This document shows positions 29,680-41,777 of a stretch of DNA of 64,000 nucleotides, in pieces. A program made the position numbers and the translations under genes. Numbering within the stretch: the stretch's first letter is position 1; the number at the start of each line of letters is the position of its first letter. Source of the DNA: Amphibalanus amphitrite (Eukaryota; Arthropoda; Thecostraca; Balanomorpha; Balanidae). The notes under the pieces are model-generated. The model searched no databases and was not told the origin of the DNA. It saw only the letters and a program-made list of their open reading frames with translations. The stretch covers positions 1 through 64,000 of the forward strand of contig NW_024882870.1 of the NCBI RefSeq assembly GCF_019059575.1, written 5' to 3'.

Positions 29680-31045
29680 TTTCCCCGGCTTCAGTGGCTC
29701 ATAGGGCTACGCCTCACCTCATGCTACACCCCTCCCCACCCGAAGCCGAAAGTGGCACGCACGCCAGGTCCCACCTCAAAACAACCGGTGTCGATTTACT
29801 CCTATCAGACTCCTCGGGCTCACCATTAGCAGCCGGCTAGCCCCTGGCGAGCAGAGCAGCTATCTCAAGCCATCGACGAACAGCTCTCATTCGCTTTCAA
29901 AACCTGTTTTTAGCGCACGTCAACAGCTTTTGTAAACCTCAGTGCAGACTGCAGAGTATAAAAAGCATATGAAACACACGCTTCTTTCTAGAAATTGAGC
30001 TCCAGTCCGAGATTTTCGAAAACTTGATTTCTGATAGCAGCATGCGCGAGCAAAGAGTGTGTTCCAAATTGCGATAAACCAAGACCACCGCAACGAAACT
30101 GGCATATTACGAGTGACAAAAAGGTCTGCACACTGACGGGTCCAGGGGGAGGCATTCTTGGAAAACTCGCAGCGCCGAAAATCGCTGAAATTCGCGTTTT
30201 TCAAATGAAAGACTTAGCTTTTGTTGGAAAAAATCATTTTGAACTGCACAGCAATGCACAAGGAAACGAAATCCAAAGATTTGTTTTGGAATTTAGAGCA
30301 GCTGTCTTTATTTTTCATGACCCGCTTGACCGTAAAAAATATATGAACAATTCGTTACGCATGCGCCATTTTTATTTATTTGTCGTCGTCAGTTACATAA
30401 ATTTTATCCAATGAAACTTCCCTTCCCCTGCTATAGCCTTGTGCTAGCGGGGATGCAAAATTCAAAAAAAAATAGCACTTCCCTTGGGCAATAGTAAGGT
30501 AGCACTTATCAAGCAATAAACATCACCTGAGGCCATCAATCAATGGTTAACATCTCTTTGAATTATCGAGAGAAGTGTGAGTGATTGGGAAAAATGCTAC
30601 CACTTCTTTAAGTTGTGCCGAAAACGTAAACAGGTGATAGGCGAAAAATTTACTTCGAACGTCTCCGGGTCAGGTTAATTGAACTATGACGTCATGCGTA
30701 AATTTCTAAGCATTCCGAAAACGTTGCAACATCACAAAACTCTGCACGTTTTTTCATCAGCATGTAACTCGCAAAAGTACGCATCCGATTTCTTACCGCT
30801 TACGAATCCGTAATTTTCATCGAGGTCATATGGGGTCAGGTCGGTCACGTGACCTTCCCATTTGAGCTGAAAAAACGGTAACCACATTGGAAATTACCCA
30901 ATCCCGGCTAAAATTATATCCAATCCTAGCACTTGAAATTTTGGCGAAATATTATTCTCGCAAAAAACCTTTGTGTCTCTACTCTTGGATCTCGCTTGGT
31001 ACCATGCATACCTATATCCATGGCATCAGGCGAGTTCCGAATTGA
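29680..31045. other. intergenic, no gene recognised
   Basis: No coding similarity seen. A few AGGTCA motifs occur at 30820-30855. Short frames (29920-30204, 30205-30414) lack domains. Confidence 0.45.
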
Positions 31046-31050
31046 AAAGA

Positions 31051-31096
31051 ATTGTATGCATTTCGACTCAGCAATCTGAGTCGAAATACATACAAT
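31051..31096. repeat. short hairpin, 21-bp arms, 4-base loop
   Basis: Left arm ATTGTATGCATTTCGACTCA plus G pairs with CTGAGTCGAAATACATACAA plus T with a single mismatch and loop CAAT. It lies 64 bases before a TTAA element. Confidence 0.8.
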
Positions 31097-31163
31097 ACGT
31101 CCTTTCTTAAACAATTCAGCCAGGTTGGTTTCGAACGATATTTCAGTCGACAACCGAACTTAA

Positions 31164-31921
31164 AGGAAGGGTGCCACCTTCCGAAATTTTTGTTCTATGA
31201 ATCTATTTTACTTATTTGAATTTTTAGACGTGGTTAGCGCGTCCACAATATACAAAAAACCGAAACATTGCATTTAATACATTGGCCAAAAAAAAGATCG
31301 TTGTTTATATCACCACTACAACTCAAGGTCGTTTGATGTGGCAGCTAGGACGGCTGGCATATCCTGTTGTCATGGCAACATATCATTCTGCCATTTGCAT
31401 TGATGGCGCAACTGAGATAAAAAGATGAACAAATAAAAAGGAAGAAGATAACATGATTTGAACTAAAGGTTTCATCAAAAGAACATCAGAAAGAACATCA
31501 GAAAAGAACATTAAATAAGTCGAGTAAAGGTTTTTCCTTTACAATGCTTAAGAGATCTATGGAACCCTTCACCCTTCATGCAACTTACTAGAAAAACTTC
31601 CCAATTAAAATTTTAAAACTTAAGTGTATACCATAAAGAAAAAATATACCCTTTCAAAATGATAAAACATGCTTCAAAAGTATAACTTTTATACATACCT
31701 TTGCTGATTTCATGTTTTATAAAATACCCTTAACACGACGAGGAAATAGTGCTGAAGATTTTTGCCTGCCCGAATGCTGGCAGCAAAACTCGCAAATGAT
31801 AACTTCACGTGCGGATTCAATGCTGACCGTCTCGAGCATAGGTAAGTGAAGCCGGTTTTTAGGTTCATGTGAGGCTAATCTTGTAAAAACTGCGTTGTGT
31901 CCAAAAGGTGGCACCCTTCCT
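31164..31921. mobile_element. TTAA element, 758 bp
   Basis: TIR AGGAAGGGTGCCACCTT is exact on both sides, flanked by TTAA (31160-31163 and 31922-31925). The TIR is related to that at 26075 (both end in CCACCTT). No transposase. The interior is AT-rich with short GAACATCA repeats. Confidence 0.85.
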
Positions 31922-31925
31922 TTAA

Positions 31926-33780
31926 CTCGACAACATTCAAGGAAACAAGACCGTGTTCAAACAAAAATGCATCGTATCGTCCGACGCACTTGTAAAGGAC
32001 AAGCGCCATGGCACCAAGATCGTGGCTCCAAGGCCATTTAAAAGTCATTTGCCAAATACCACAACCCAATCTTTGAGCCGCTCGCATGACCTTTCAAAGG
32101 TCACCGGTTAACCATACCTTAAAACCGGATGTCAATCGATGACCCTCGTGACAGCCAGGATGGAAGACCTTTCCGCGAAGTTCTAGCTCAATTGGGGTCA
32201 AAACAGTCACATAGATCATCCTCGCCTTCTTCGCAAGACCAATAGGGCCAGAGAGTTATAGTGGGTTCATGACGCCCCCCCCCCCCTATATGCGAGGCGC
32301 CAAGTCGCAACGACCAACAACAAATTGAGGAAAAATGAAGACGAATGAACAATTTTGGCTGAGCCGAAACCTGACCTAAGCCGAAAATCTGAGCCGTAAC
32401 CTGAGCCGAAAATCCCGGCTGGTTGAGGATTCGCCCGTGACGGAAGATTGAGATGGCCGTAATTTAGCAACATTGGTGTTATCGTCACAATTGGCAAAAA
32501 AGGGGATGCATAAACTCAACGACTACCTCCATACATACACCCTTGGTCGTGATCTTGACGCAGCCAATCGCTATATTTGGGAAGAAATTAGGCCGGTAGA
32601 GAACCCCCTCCCCCATCCCCATCAAATTGTCATCTACACAAGGATGACTATCAAAACGCCGAGGAACGGCAAAAAGTAAAAACGTGCAACTCGCAAAGCC
32701 AATGACCTCTAGGTAGCCTCGATAGCATGCGGATACGAGATGCCGCAGTCCGCACCATAGCGCTCAGCGACTACCAGCTCTCACTGACTCATCCACGCTA
32801 GAATCATGCCGGCCATCGAAATCCACACGATATTACACATTATTCTCAACATAAGCAACGCAAGGACAGCAGACAAAAACCCCGTGACGTCACAAAACGC
32901 CGCTACCCAAACTTACCTTTGATGACCTCGCTTGACTCTCCTCAGGGCACGACCTAGCTTGAACCTCAGGAGCACACCACAGCGACGCGCGCACCATCTA
33001 TCAGCAGTCTCGTGCACATAGGCAGGCAGTCGGCGCCGGGCGCCGCCGCTCGGTTCACCGCGCCTGGTATTTTGACGCCACCTGAAATTCTACGCCGCGT
33101 GGCTTTGCGCGGGTGGGTCTTTTAGTCAGGCGCTTGCGGCACTTGGTTGTTGCGGTGCCTGAACGGAATTGCTGGTTACTTTTAGGCTAATTGCTGGAGC
33201 TGCTTTTGCGATTTTCGTTCCATTGTTTTATAGTTTCACATGTTTGTGGTAGAAATAGAAAAAAAAAATATTTTTCAGCTTTTGTCTTTGTCATTTTGAT
33301 TTAACCCAACCAAACCGTTTTGTTGTGCATTATACAGCAGAGGTCGAAAGCATCAGTTCAATTATCCCAGCGCGACCTACGCGGACTCTGTTTCGTCTAC
33401 CGGAAGGCGCCGTTGGTTGGCAGCCATGTTGACCTTGAACTGCCGGACGAGGCGGCGCGGGCGGGTGGCGCCGTCGACTTCACGATCAGTGCAGACTGCA
33501 GACTGCGGGCTAAGTGGTGTCGCTGATTTCTAGGGATATGCGATGGGCTAGGACAGCGTTTTCTCATGAACCTTTCCTTCCCTTCGTGTCACTTGGCGAC
33601 CCCCCCCCCCCCCCATCCCCTAAGAAGAGAACCTCGACCTTCAGCTATAACATCCACTCAGAGATAATATGGAAAGGTACTTGGGAATTTCTATTTAGAC
33701 GAACCGACCATCCCCCCAAAAATGTATTTTCCTATCATTACCGGAGCATTTAGGCATTCCCCATCGAGACTTTCCAACCG
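31926..33780. other. intergenic with GC-rich island near 33.0-33.5 kb
   Basis: A short tandem motif CTGAGCCGAAA repeats at 32360-32425. At 33035-33140 and 33380-33500 the sequence is GC-rich. GCTCGGTTCACCGCGCCTGG at about 33050 repeats the 28.4-kb island. On the minus strand near 33430 a possible first exon MAANQRRLPVDETES ends at a GTAGGT donor, but nothing supports it beyond that, so it is not called. Confidence 0.4.
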
Positions 33781-33785
33781 ATTAA

Positions 33786-34692
33786 CCCTCGCCCGCACAT
33801 GGGGGGGGGGTGGTTGCCACCCCCCCCCCAGGTAGTGTTTCTGCTCTGCACTCAACATTTTTAGAGCTAGAGGGCTGATTTTTCGTATAGCTGCTCCTCT
33901 ATCCTTTCGTGATGTCCACTAAAAATTTCAAGTTTCTGTGATTTTCGGTTTCGGAGATATGACCTTGTTTTTCAGGTCATGTCATGACCCAAATGGCCAA
34001 TTCTCAACATCTTGCGTTTGCCATGGGCCTTGTGAGCTTTTGACACCCTGATTTCGGCCTTTTTTGCCAGTCTTACCTCCCACCTATCATGGAACATGTT
34101 GTTCGACGATGTACAGGGGTCAAGGTCAGGGTCAAGGTCAACCTAGGTCATCTAAGATAATTGCGTTTTAGGCTAGCTGAATCTACTTTTTATGAAGTTT
34201 TTTTGACTGCATTTTTGGTAAAGGCTTCTCGGATCATGATTTCATGTAATATGGACCCAAAAACAATCGGTGTACACATCAGTATACACACAGACACACA
34301 CAGACATACAAACACATATAATTGACCTTGACCTAACTTGACCTGAAATGACCTCAGCAGCAAAATTCTGGTCGGGTAGTGTGACAAAGAGGTTCTAGCT
34401 GGCTTGGCACCAGAAAACAGCATCGTCATCGATATTTGATAAGCAGCGCACTTGATATCCAACGGTGACCCAAAACAGCAACATTTTTTAGTTTGACCTG
34501 ACCTGGAAGGTCAATGACTGACCTGAGAAGGTAAAACTGGGTATCATTGGATTCGTCTCTTCCCAAAGAATCTTTTTGGTCTTTACTGCTAAGCTCTATC
34601 TCCAACAGGAACGAAATGGCGCGGGGGGGGGGGTGGCAACCACCCCCCCCATGTGCGTTCTAGGATAGGAAAATGGCATGTGCGGGCGAGGG
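33786..34692. mobile_element. hairpin-ended TTAA element, copy B
   Basis: Flanked by TTAA (33782-33785 and 34693-34696), with CCCTCGCCCGCACATG ends as inverted repeats. G/C-run hairpins just inside: left 33801-33829 with core TGGTTGCCA, right about 34623-34650 with core TGGCAACCA. At the right end an extra insertion separates two copies of the CATGTGCG tag. AGGTCA motifs at 34100-34150, 34320-34355 and 34490-34530. Shorter than the other copies and with a more diverged interior. Confidence 0.82.
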
Positions 34693-34699
34693 TTAAAAC

Positions 34700-35395
34700 T
34701 GTGACGCCTGGGCCAGGCCCCGAAACGCGTCTTGGCCTGGAAACGGAAGTCCGCCGCACGTGATCGACGCGTGCGCCATGCAAACAAATCGTGATATATG
34801 TTGACAATAATCTGCTCAAACGTTTCTTTTATTTCCACAAACGTAACTCGGGGTCATCGGCCTCTCAACACTAACATACCAATTTAAATATCCACATCCA
34901 TCTGCAAATTGGATACCGTCGAGACCAAGGCCCTATAACATAGTCGAAACAAACGCTATGCGTTTGATAGAAAAAGGTCACCTGAACACCTCACCTCGTA
35001 GCCCGGGGGGGGGGGGGCGGTTATGTGCGGTTTCTCGAGAATAAAACGAAAACTGCGGTTTTTCGAGGATAGAACGTAAACTAACCACTTTTATAATTGA
35101 ATGTTCGGTTTAAACTGCACAGCAGTGCGTAAGGAATCGAAATCCGATTAGTTTTGGTGTCGACATTGTGTAACACGCTGAACGTTCAATTCCGCGAGTT
35201 GCCATATTATCGATCTTTTCGTCAGGCGATGGATCAACAACAGGTGGGCTTGGAACAACAAGCTCGTTAATTGACTAATTAAACCATTTGGCAGTTCAGC
35301 CTATTTAACCATTCAGCAAGCCCTGGCAAAAACACACGAGCTACGCGGCTCCAGAGTGCAGCGTCACCCAGCGTTTTTTATTATTATTATTACAT
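34700..35395. other. intergenic, no gene recognised
   Basis: Contains a G13 run (about 35006) and AT-rich sequence. Nothing coding is seen. Confidence 0.45.
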
Positions 35396-35397
35396 TA

Positions 35398-35692
35398 GCC
35401 GTTTTCACGACGGGCTATCCGGTGAGTGCACCTACTTTGACCAAATCTGTACCTACTACCAAATCTCTTTTACAGCAAATATCTTCATTTTATGAATCTA
35501 TTTCAGTGTTTTAATCGATGATACTCTCTGATAATATGACAAAGCACTTAGCAGGCATATAAGCAATTAGTGCAACCTAGCTGATAGCTCCAAAGAGATA
35601 CACTGAACCTGATTTGACCAAATCTGCACCTAATCTACACCAAATGTGCACCAAATGTGTACCAGATGCCAGATGGCCATCGTGAAAACGGC
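35398..35692. mobile_element. mariner-like MITE, 295 bp
   Basis: TIR GCCGTTTTCACGAYGG on both sides, flanked by TA (35396-35397 and 35693-35694). The inside repeats ACCAAATSTG(C/T)ACC several times. Confidence 0.78.
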
Positions 35693-36100
35693 TACTGTGT
35701 ATTCTATGAGCTCTCCGGAAACGTTTAGTGAAGCACAGCTAACAATCGCCCACAGGTCATAGATCAAGGAAGCTCAACCGTCTCTATTCGCAATAATGCA
35801 TACTTATTGCTGCAGAGCGTCACATCCAAACAGAATGAACAGAAATGTTATTGACTCATAAAACGCATATGAATATGCAGAATGCTTGAGACGAGATGAT
35901 GTCGTTACTCGTTGGTACAGATTTACGTCGGACCTTGTCCCCGTCTATTCATGGGGAGACACCCATTCTGAATGACAAGGTGGGGACGAATGATCGGCAA
36001 TTGGCATTCTGTTATCTTCTAATGTGAACGTCACGTGCATATGAACCTTTTGCGTGGCACATGGGTACTTTTGGTACATATTTTTGGGTAATTTGAGTTC

Positions 36101-36472
36101 CGAAAGTGGGGTTATTTGAGACAGTTGGTATGTATACCTATAGAAGTGTACCTACTGTAAAATCGGTATAAAATAAAAATCATTTGGTATGTTTTGTCAT
36201 TTTTGCTCAGGCAATTCACCGTTCCATTTTTTCCAACCTGAGCAAAAATGACAAAAAATAGCAAATGATTTTTATTTTATATGATTTGTTGGCATGTATA
36301 TAGAAGTGTACTGTAAAATCGGTATAAAATAAAAATCATTTGGTATGTTTTGTCATTTTTGCTCAGGCAATTCACCGTTCCATTTTACCCAAACATGAGC
36401 AAAAATGAAAAAAAATATCAAACGGTTTTCATATTTTAGCCATTTTACTGTTTCAAATAGCCCCACCTTACG
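36101..36472. mobile_element. composite MITE with internal tandem and inverted copies
   Basis: The ends are inverted copies: GTGGGGTTATTTGAGACAGT (36106-36125) against GTGGGGCTATTTGAAACAGT in reverse (36447-36466). Inside, a block of about 100 bases from 36139 (ATAGAAGTGTAC, AAAATCGGTATAAAAT, CATTTTTGCTCAGG) is repeated directly from 36299. An inverted copy of part of it follows each, so the whole can fold back on itself. No TSD assigned. Confidence 0.65.
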
Positions 36473-37154
36473 GTGCTTTGTCTATGACTGATGATTTACA
36501 TTGCGGTGTTGCATGTGACCCAGTAGGCGTTGACATACATAAGTAGTGTGCTACTTTGTGAGTTTAATCGTCGTCCGTAACTACCAACAGAAATTAGTGT
36601 GCGTAGTACAGTGATGGCCCATTGATCATTGTCTGCGGTGGGCGGGGGGGGGGCTAGAAGGTAGGGGTTGACGGTATTTAAGTAGCTGTTCCAGTTAGTC
36701 CAGTTGTGCTACGTGCCTACTTTGACACAGGCCAGCGACTGCGCTCATAGCAGCTGTCCCGGAGAAACCGATAAAGGACAGGTAAACTGGTCTTGGGGTT
36801 GGGGTGTCTATTTATATTTACGCTTGTTTCTCAAAACTGTTGAGTCAATTACTTGTTAGTTGTTACTGAATCCCAACTACGAAACAAAAGGTAGCGCCTT
36901 ATAATGGCATTATCATAGAGTACTAAATAACTCTGCTATTTATAAACACGTTTATTTATTAGTAATTACGCTGTCTATGGTATTATTGTTGCGGCCATTT
37001 GCTTTAAAAATTTATATGTTCGTGTCAGACCCATTTCAGTAACAATAGTCTGAGAAGGGAGTTACAGCGCCTGAATCACTTTCCACATGTTGGTGTCACT
37101 GAAATTTTATGATACGGAAAAAATCGTGTGAATAGCCGTGATGGGAATGTTATA

Positions 37155-38319
37155 CCCTCGCCCCGTTGGGGGGGGGCATTTTGGCCCCCCCTGTGGTTTT
37201 TCCTGAATAGCAAGAAAACGGCGGCGCGCAGCGCCGCCAAATTTTCAGTACCTTCCCGGGCATCAATTTGACACCTTCACACAAAATTTCAAGTCTTAGG
37301 TCACCTTAGGTCAGGAGTTATTGAGGTCAAACTGAGGTCATGTTCGAGCAAAAATGAGCAAAAAACATGCAATCTTGAAACGCTCACCAAATCTACAGTT
37401 ATCAAGCAATTTCAAAGTTCGTTACATGGTCTAGTAGACAAAAAGCGGCGCTACAAAACTATTATCTCGGATTTTCAAAATTTTGGGTTTTTGACAAAAA
37501 AAAAATCAAAAAATTGATTTCTTTAGAAAAACTAAAAAAAATCCAAAATTTTCCTGAATTTCGTAAAAACCGGAATATTTGTGATAGTCCCTGCGCTCTT
37601 CTATATACATTCCAAATTTCAGATCGATATCTCGTTTTTTGGCCAAGTTATAGCGAAAAACTGTTCAAAAATGATGACGTCAAATTTTTGAACTCAATTT
37701 TTAGCGATTCTAGACCACATACGGAAAAACAAAGACCACCATTGAACTCCCCGTGACGAGCTGCATCGATTCGATACCCATTTTATGTAAAATATTAACT
37801 TTAAATTTGACCTAATTTGACCTGACCTTGACCTGACTTTGACCTGACCTTGACCAAAACGTGACCTAAGCTGGCCCCAAAGGTTGCCTGACCCACATAA
37901 TCGCATTTGTCATGTAAAATGGACCATAAAACATGTATCACACGACACTTTCATATTGTGACCCCCCCGTGACCTGACCTCTGTGACCTGACCTGGTATC
38001 AGTGACCTCAAATAGCAAAATATGTGTTTGAAGAACATTTCCCCATCGATGATTTTCAATGAAATGCATTTTACTCGATTTTACAACGCATTTCTTGAAA
38101 TGCCTGTAAACGGTGAAAATTGGACCTTTGACCTGACCTGTGACGTCATCGGTTTGACCTAGGTCAATAAAATTGGGTCACAAGGTAGTTCCTTGATAGG
38201 GCTATCCAACACCGTTTGCCGCTTGTCGCTACGTTGCGTGGTTCTCGAGATCTTAGGGGGGCCAAAATGCCCCCCCCCCAACAGGGCGCGTTGCTCGGCA
38301 GAGCCCAACGGGGCGCGGG
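37155..38319. mobile_element. hairpin-ended TTAA-type element, copy C
   Basis: Inverted ends CCCTCGCCCCGTTGGGG / CCCCAACGGGGCGCGGG, with hairpins GGGGGGGCATTTTGGCCCCC (left, about 37168) and GGGGGGCCAAAATGCCCCCC (right, about 38256). The target is imperfect (TATA left, TTAT right). AGGTCA/TGACCT runs at 37800-37865, 37975-38010 and 38125-38165. The interior is clearly homologous to copy D (for example CTCCCCGTGACGAGCTGCAT at 37748). The flanks form a further 13-bp inverted repeat, ATGGGAATGTTAT. Confidence 0.82.
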
Positions 38320-38337
38320 TTATCATAACATTCCCAT

Positions 38338-38425
38338 GTAAGTACGGTACTGCCTACGGTACGGTACTACTTACGGTACTGCCTACGGTACGGTACTACT
38401 TACTGCCTACGGTGTAAGCACCGTA
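38338..38425 (+). repeat. tandem repeat, GTACGGTACTGCCTAC units
   Basis: About three units of CTACTTACGGTACTGCCTAC type, in part palindromic (GGTACC-like), directly right of copy C's flank. Confidence 0.75.
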
Positions 38426-38500
38426 CAGTGCTTACAATTGCCTCGCGTGCAAAGAGAGAAACTTATCAGAAGATGGTGTAAATGATTTATTAAACAGGCA

Positions 38501-38928
38501 CTATAGTTCGTTTTTTTTGTAGTTCGACCCTCACTGTAATCGTCTCTTTGAACATAGCACGAGAATTGCTAGCTGAATTACTGAGAAAACTGGTTGGCGC
38601 ACACTGATTTCACAGACGATTAATTTCATTCAAAATTATTTCTTCCTGGCTCTTATTTCCCAGACTCCTAGCTCGTATTTGCCTATATATACAGCCCCAA
38701 AGGGAAAGACGACTTGTCAGAAATTATAATTGAACTAATCAATAAATCGCACGGCGTTTAACAGAAGGGCATATCATCGGTGTTAAAAACTTATTTGGAA
38801 AATATTATTCATATCTCCAGTACAATGTGCGCTAACCAGTTTTTTTAAGTAATTCAGCTAGCAATTCTCGTGCTTTGTTCAAAAAGATGTTTACAGTGAG
38901 GGTCGAACTGAGAAAAAACGAACTATAG
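38501..38928. mobile_element. MITE with TIRs of about 90 bp, 428 bp
   Basis: CTATAGTTCG at the left, and the segments GTTCGACCCTCACTGTAA and AGCACGAGAATTGCTAGC TGAATTACT, return inverted at the right (CGAACTATAG end). A TA next to each end suggests a mariner-type target. No coding sequence. Confidence 0.75.
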
Positions 38929-39140
38929 GCGTTTAGCAGATTGTTAAAAGTCTAGTGACAATTAACAAACATTTAAACGTCTAGTAGACATTTCAGCCAT
39001 TTGACCGTCTCAAGTTATTTTCGCCAGTACCGAAGTGTAGTGAAACGCAATGAAACATCACATTCTGTTTCCTTTTTAGTTGACTTTGGGACCTGACCTT
39101 CAATGAACTCGCCTAGCGGCTCGATGTTTAAAAGATTAGT

Positions 39141-40469
39141 CATAGACCTCTACATACCTCTACCCTACCCTAACCTACCCATACCCTACCTTACTCATAA
39201 CCTACACATAGTTACCCTTCTCATACTCGATTAAAGTAAGGTACCAAATTTGAGCGCAATCGGCCCAGCCGTTCTTGAGATATAAAAGCGGCCCGCTGCA
39301 CGTGCGCACGCGCTAGAGACTCTAGATGACTTGTGCCAGCAACCTTTCTAAATTATCCCCAACAGTGTACAAAATTTGAGCGAAATCGGCCAAGCCGTTC
39401 TTGAGATGTATAAGTGGACCCCTCACGTGCGCACGTGCAATCGATCCACCCTACCTGTCACACATGACCATGCATCGCCAGATGAGTGTCCCCTCCACCC
39501 ACAGTCCAAGTTTCAGCGCAATCGGCCCAGTAGCAGCTGAGTTATTCCTAGTACAAAAATGTACTGTTTACTGGTAAGCGCTTATTTCAAGTGTTTGGAA
39601 TTCCCCTTGGCGGGCGGTGCATTGCAGCCCATGCTTTGATAGCTATTGTCAAAAGTTGTATGGCCTGCCGGCCATAAGCCATCGATCGGATTTTGTCGAA
39701 AAATACCTGTAACGTTAACAAAACACGGTCGTATGTTTGAGTCATTTTCACAAAAGTTTATTGACTTTTCGATAATATTTTGGGTGGATATTGGTCAGAA
39801 AAGAATGCTCTTTCCGAATATGTAGGTTTCATAGCGATTGATCAGCGTTTTCAATACGTTTTGATGTTGTAAAGGACATCGCGCTCCGCGCGAATCAAAT
39901 TTTCAAATTAATTTTTCATTATTAAGGAAATGGTACGGAGCATCAGTTTTTGTTTGCTTTTATCTGATTACACATACATTTGTCTGCAAAATGATACAAC
40001 ACCGATGTAATTCCGTCAAGCCGTTTCCCAGAGGCATCGATTTTCCCGTCACAATGCACGAAATAGGCAATTTTTTCACAACCGGGGGTATTGCCTTGCA
40101 CGTGACGCGTGCTATACTATGAAACCATATCAATACGCTAGGCCCATCTCTCCTCTATCCAGTGCTGGCAACCCCACCTCGCTACGGCAATCTGTCGCCG
40201 AGTTTTGGGCCCGGGAAGTGGGCTCCGCAGGCCGGTTTTCGCCCGATCGTCGATTTGACCGTTTCCCGTGTTAACCCTATGGCGTACGCGAGCGCGTGCT
40301 GACGGCGCACCCCTGGACCAATCAGCCCCAAATTTTAATACAAAGGCCGCCCACGCCCACAGATTTGGCATGCCAATTTTCACGTCACTACGCGGCGCCT
40401 TTCAGGCGCAATAAGACACATAAGACATGACACACGCACGCACACAAGTTCGGTATGTAGAGGTCTATG
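39141..40469. mobile_element. 1.33-kb element with 18-bp TIRs and 7-bp TSD
   Basis: TIR CATAGACCTCTACATACC is exact on both sides, with direct repeat GATTAGT (39134-39140 and 40470-40476). Inside the left half, a phrase of the type GAGCGMAATCGGCCMAGCCG, TTCTTGAGAT occurs three times about 120-130 bases apart (39251, 39374, 39510). No open frame. Superfamily not assigned. Confidence 0.82.
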
Positions 40470-40567
40470 GATTAGTTCTACCCACTCGCGGTTTAATATA
40501 CATTAAGCTGCGAGATAGGTAGGACAAATCGACGTTCAAAATATTTTTCTACCTACGACCGGTTTAA

Positions 40568-41777
40568 CCCGCGACCTGGTGGGGGGGCTATTTTTTGCCC
40601 CCCCCCCCCCTCCAGACTTTTCAATATATCTCCAGAACCGCTGCGCCGATCGTCACCAAACTTTCAGTACCCTCCCGGACATCAATTTTACACATTGTGA
40701 CCAAATTTTTTTTCAAAGGCTATGATAGGTTGGCCGAAAATGACGTCAGAGTGACGTCATGTTCTGCCGTTTTCGACCCAAAAAAGGGTTTGGCGGGAAG
40801 AGCTGTCAGGCCTATAGCTTTGCAAATACAGAAAAATGATAAAGACATAAAAGCTGTAGAATTGACAGGGCTACAAAACTAATATCTCGGATTTTTGAAA
40901 TTTTTGGATGTTGACCCCCAAAAATCAAAAAATATTTTTTTGGATATAATAGTCGGAAAATCCAAAAAGTTTTTTGAATTTCGCAAAAACCGGAATATAT
41001 GTGATTCCGATTCCATTCACCGCCTTCCATCCACATACCAAATTTGACATTGATACCTCTTTTTTTGGCGAAGTTATAGCGAAAAAACTGTTCAAAATTG
41101 ATGACGTCAAATTTTCAAACTCAATTTTTAGCAATTATAGACCCCGTAGCGCAAAACAAAGACCACCATTAGACTCCCCGTGACGAGCTGCATCGAATCA
41201 ATACCTATTTTATGCAAAACTATCAACTTTAAAATTTGACCTTTTTTGGCGTGACCTTGACCTGACCTTGACCTGACCTTCACCAGAAAGTGACCTAAGC
41301 TGTACCTGATAGTCTTATAACCAACACCATTGTGTTGGAAATAAAAAATTGGCCATAAAACATGCATCACACAATCTTAGTAAGGTTGGGGTCATGTGAC
41401 CTGACCTGTGACCCTTGGTGACCTGACCTGTGACCTGACCTGGTATTGTCAGTGACCTCTAATAGCAACATATCTACTAGGCAACTGACGCCCTATCGCT
41501 GATTCTCGACAAAATGCGTTTTCCTCGGTGTTATAGCGCATTCCCTAGAAGACCCGTGAACGGTGAAACATTTCATCTTTGACCTGACCTGTGACGTCAT
41601 CGGTGACCCGAGGTCAATGAAATTTGGTTTCCTTCAACAAATTTGACAGGCTTTTCGAACGCCGTTTAAATTTTGCGGATCCGTCCAGTAGTTTCGGAGA
41701 TACGAGGGGGGGGGGGGGCAAAAAATAGCCCCCCCCCCCACCAGGTCGCGTTATAAACAGACCCCACCAGGGCGCGG
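40568..41777. mobile_element. hairpin-ended TTAA element, copy D
   Basis: Flanked by TTAA (40564-40567 and 41778-41781). Inverted ends CCCGCGACCTGGTGGGG / CCCCACCAGGGCGCGGG, hairpins with core CTATTTTTTGC (left, about 40581) and GCAAAAAATAG (right, about 41718). TGACCT arrays at 41235-41300, 41395-41460 and 41575-41615. The interior aligns with copy C but the tag and loop are different. Confidence 0.85.

Noticed and set aside
31051-31096. microRNA precursor
   Set aside because: Arms of 21 bases and a 4-base loop are too short for a normal pre-miRNA stem.
33424-33445. First coding exon on the minus strand starting MAANQRRLPV
   Set aside because: Only a possible donor supports it. No continuation exon could be matched.
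39157-39220. Telomere-like CTACCCTACCCTAACC sequence
   Set aside because: Irregular units and a position inside a TIR-bounded element. Not a telomeric array.
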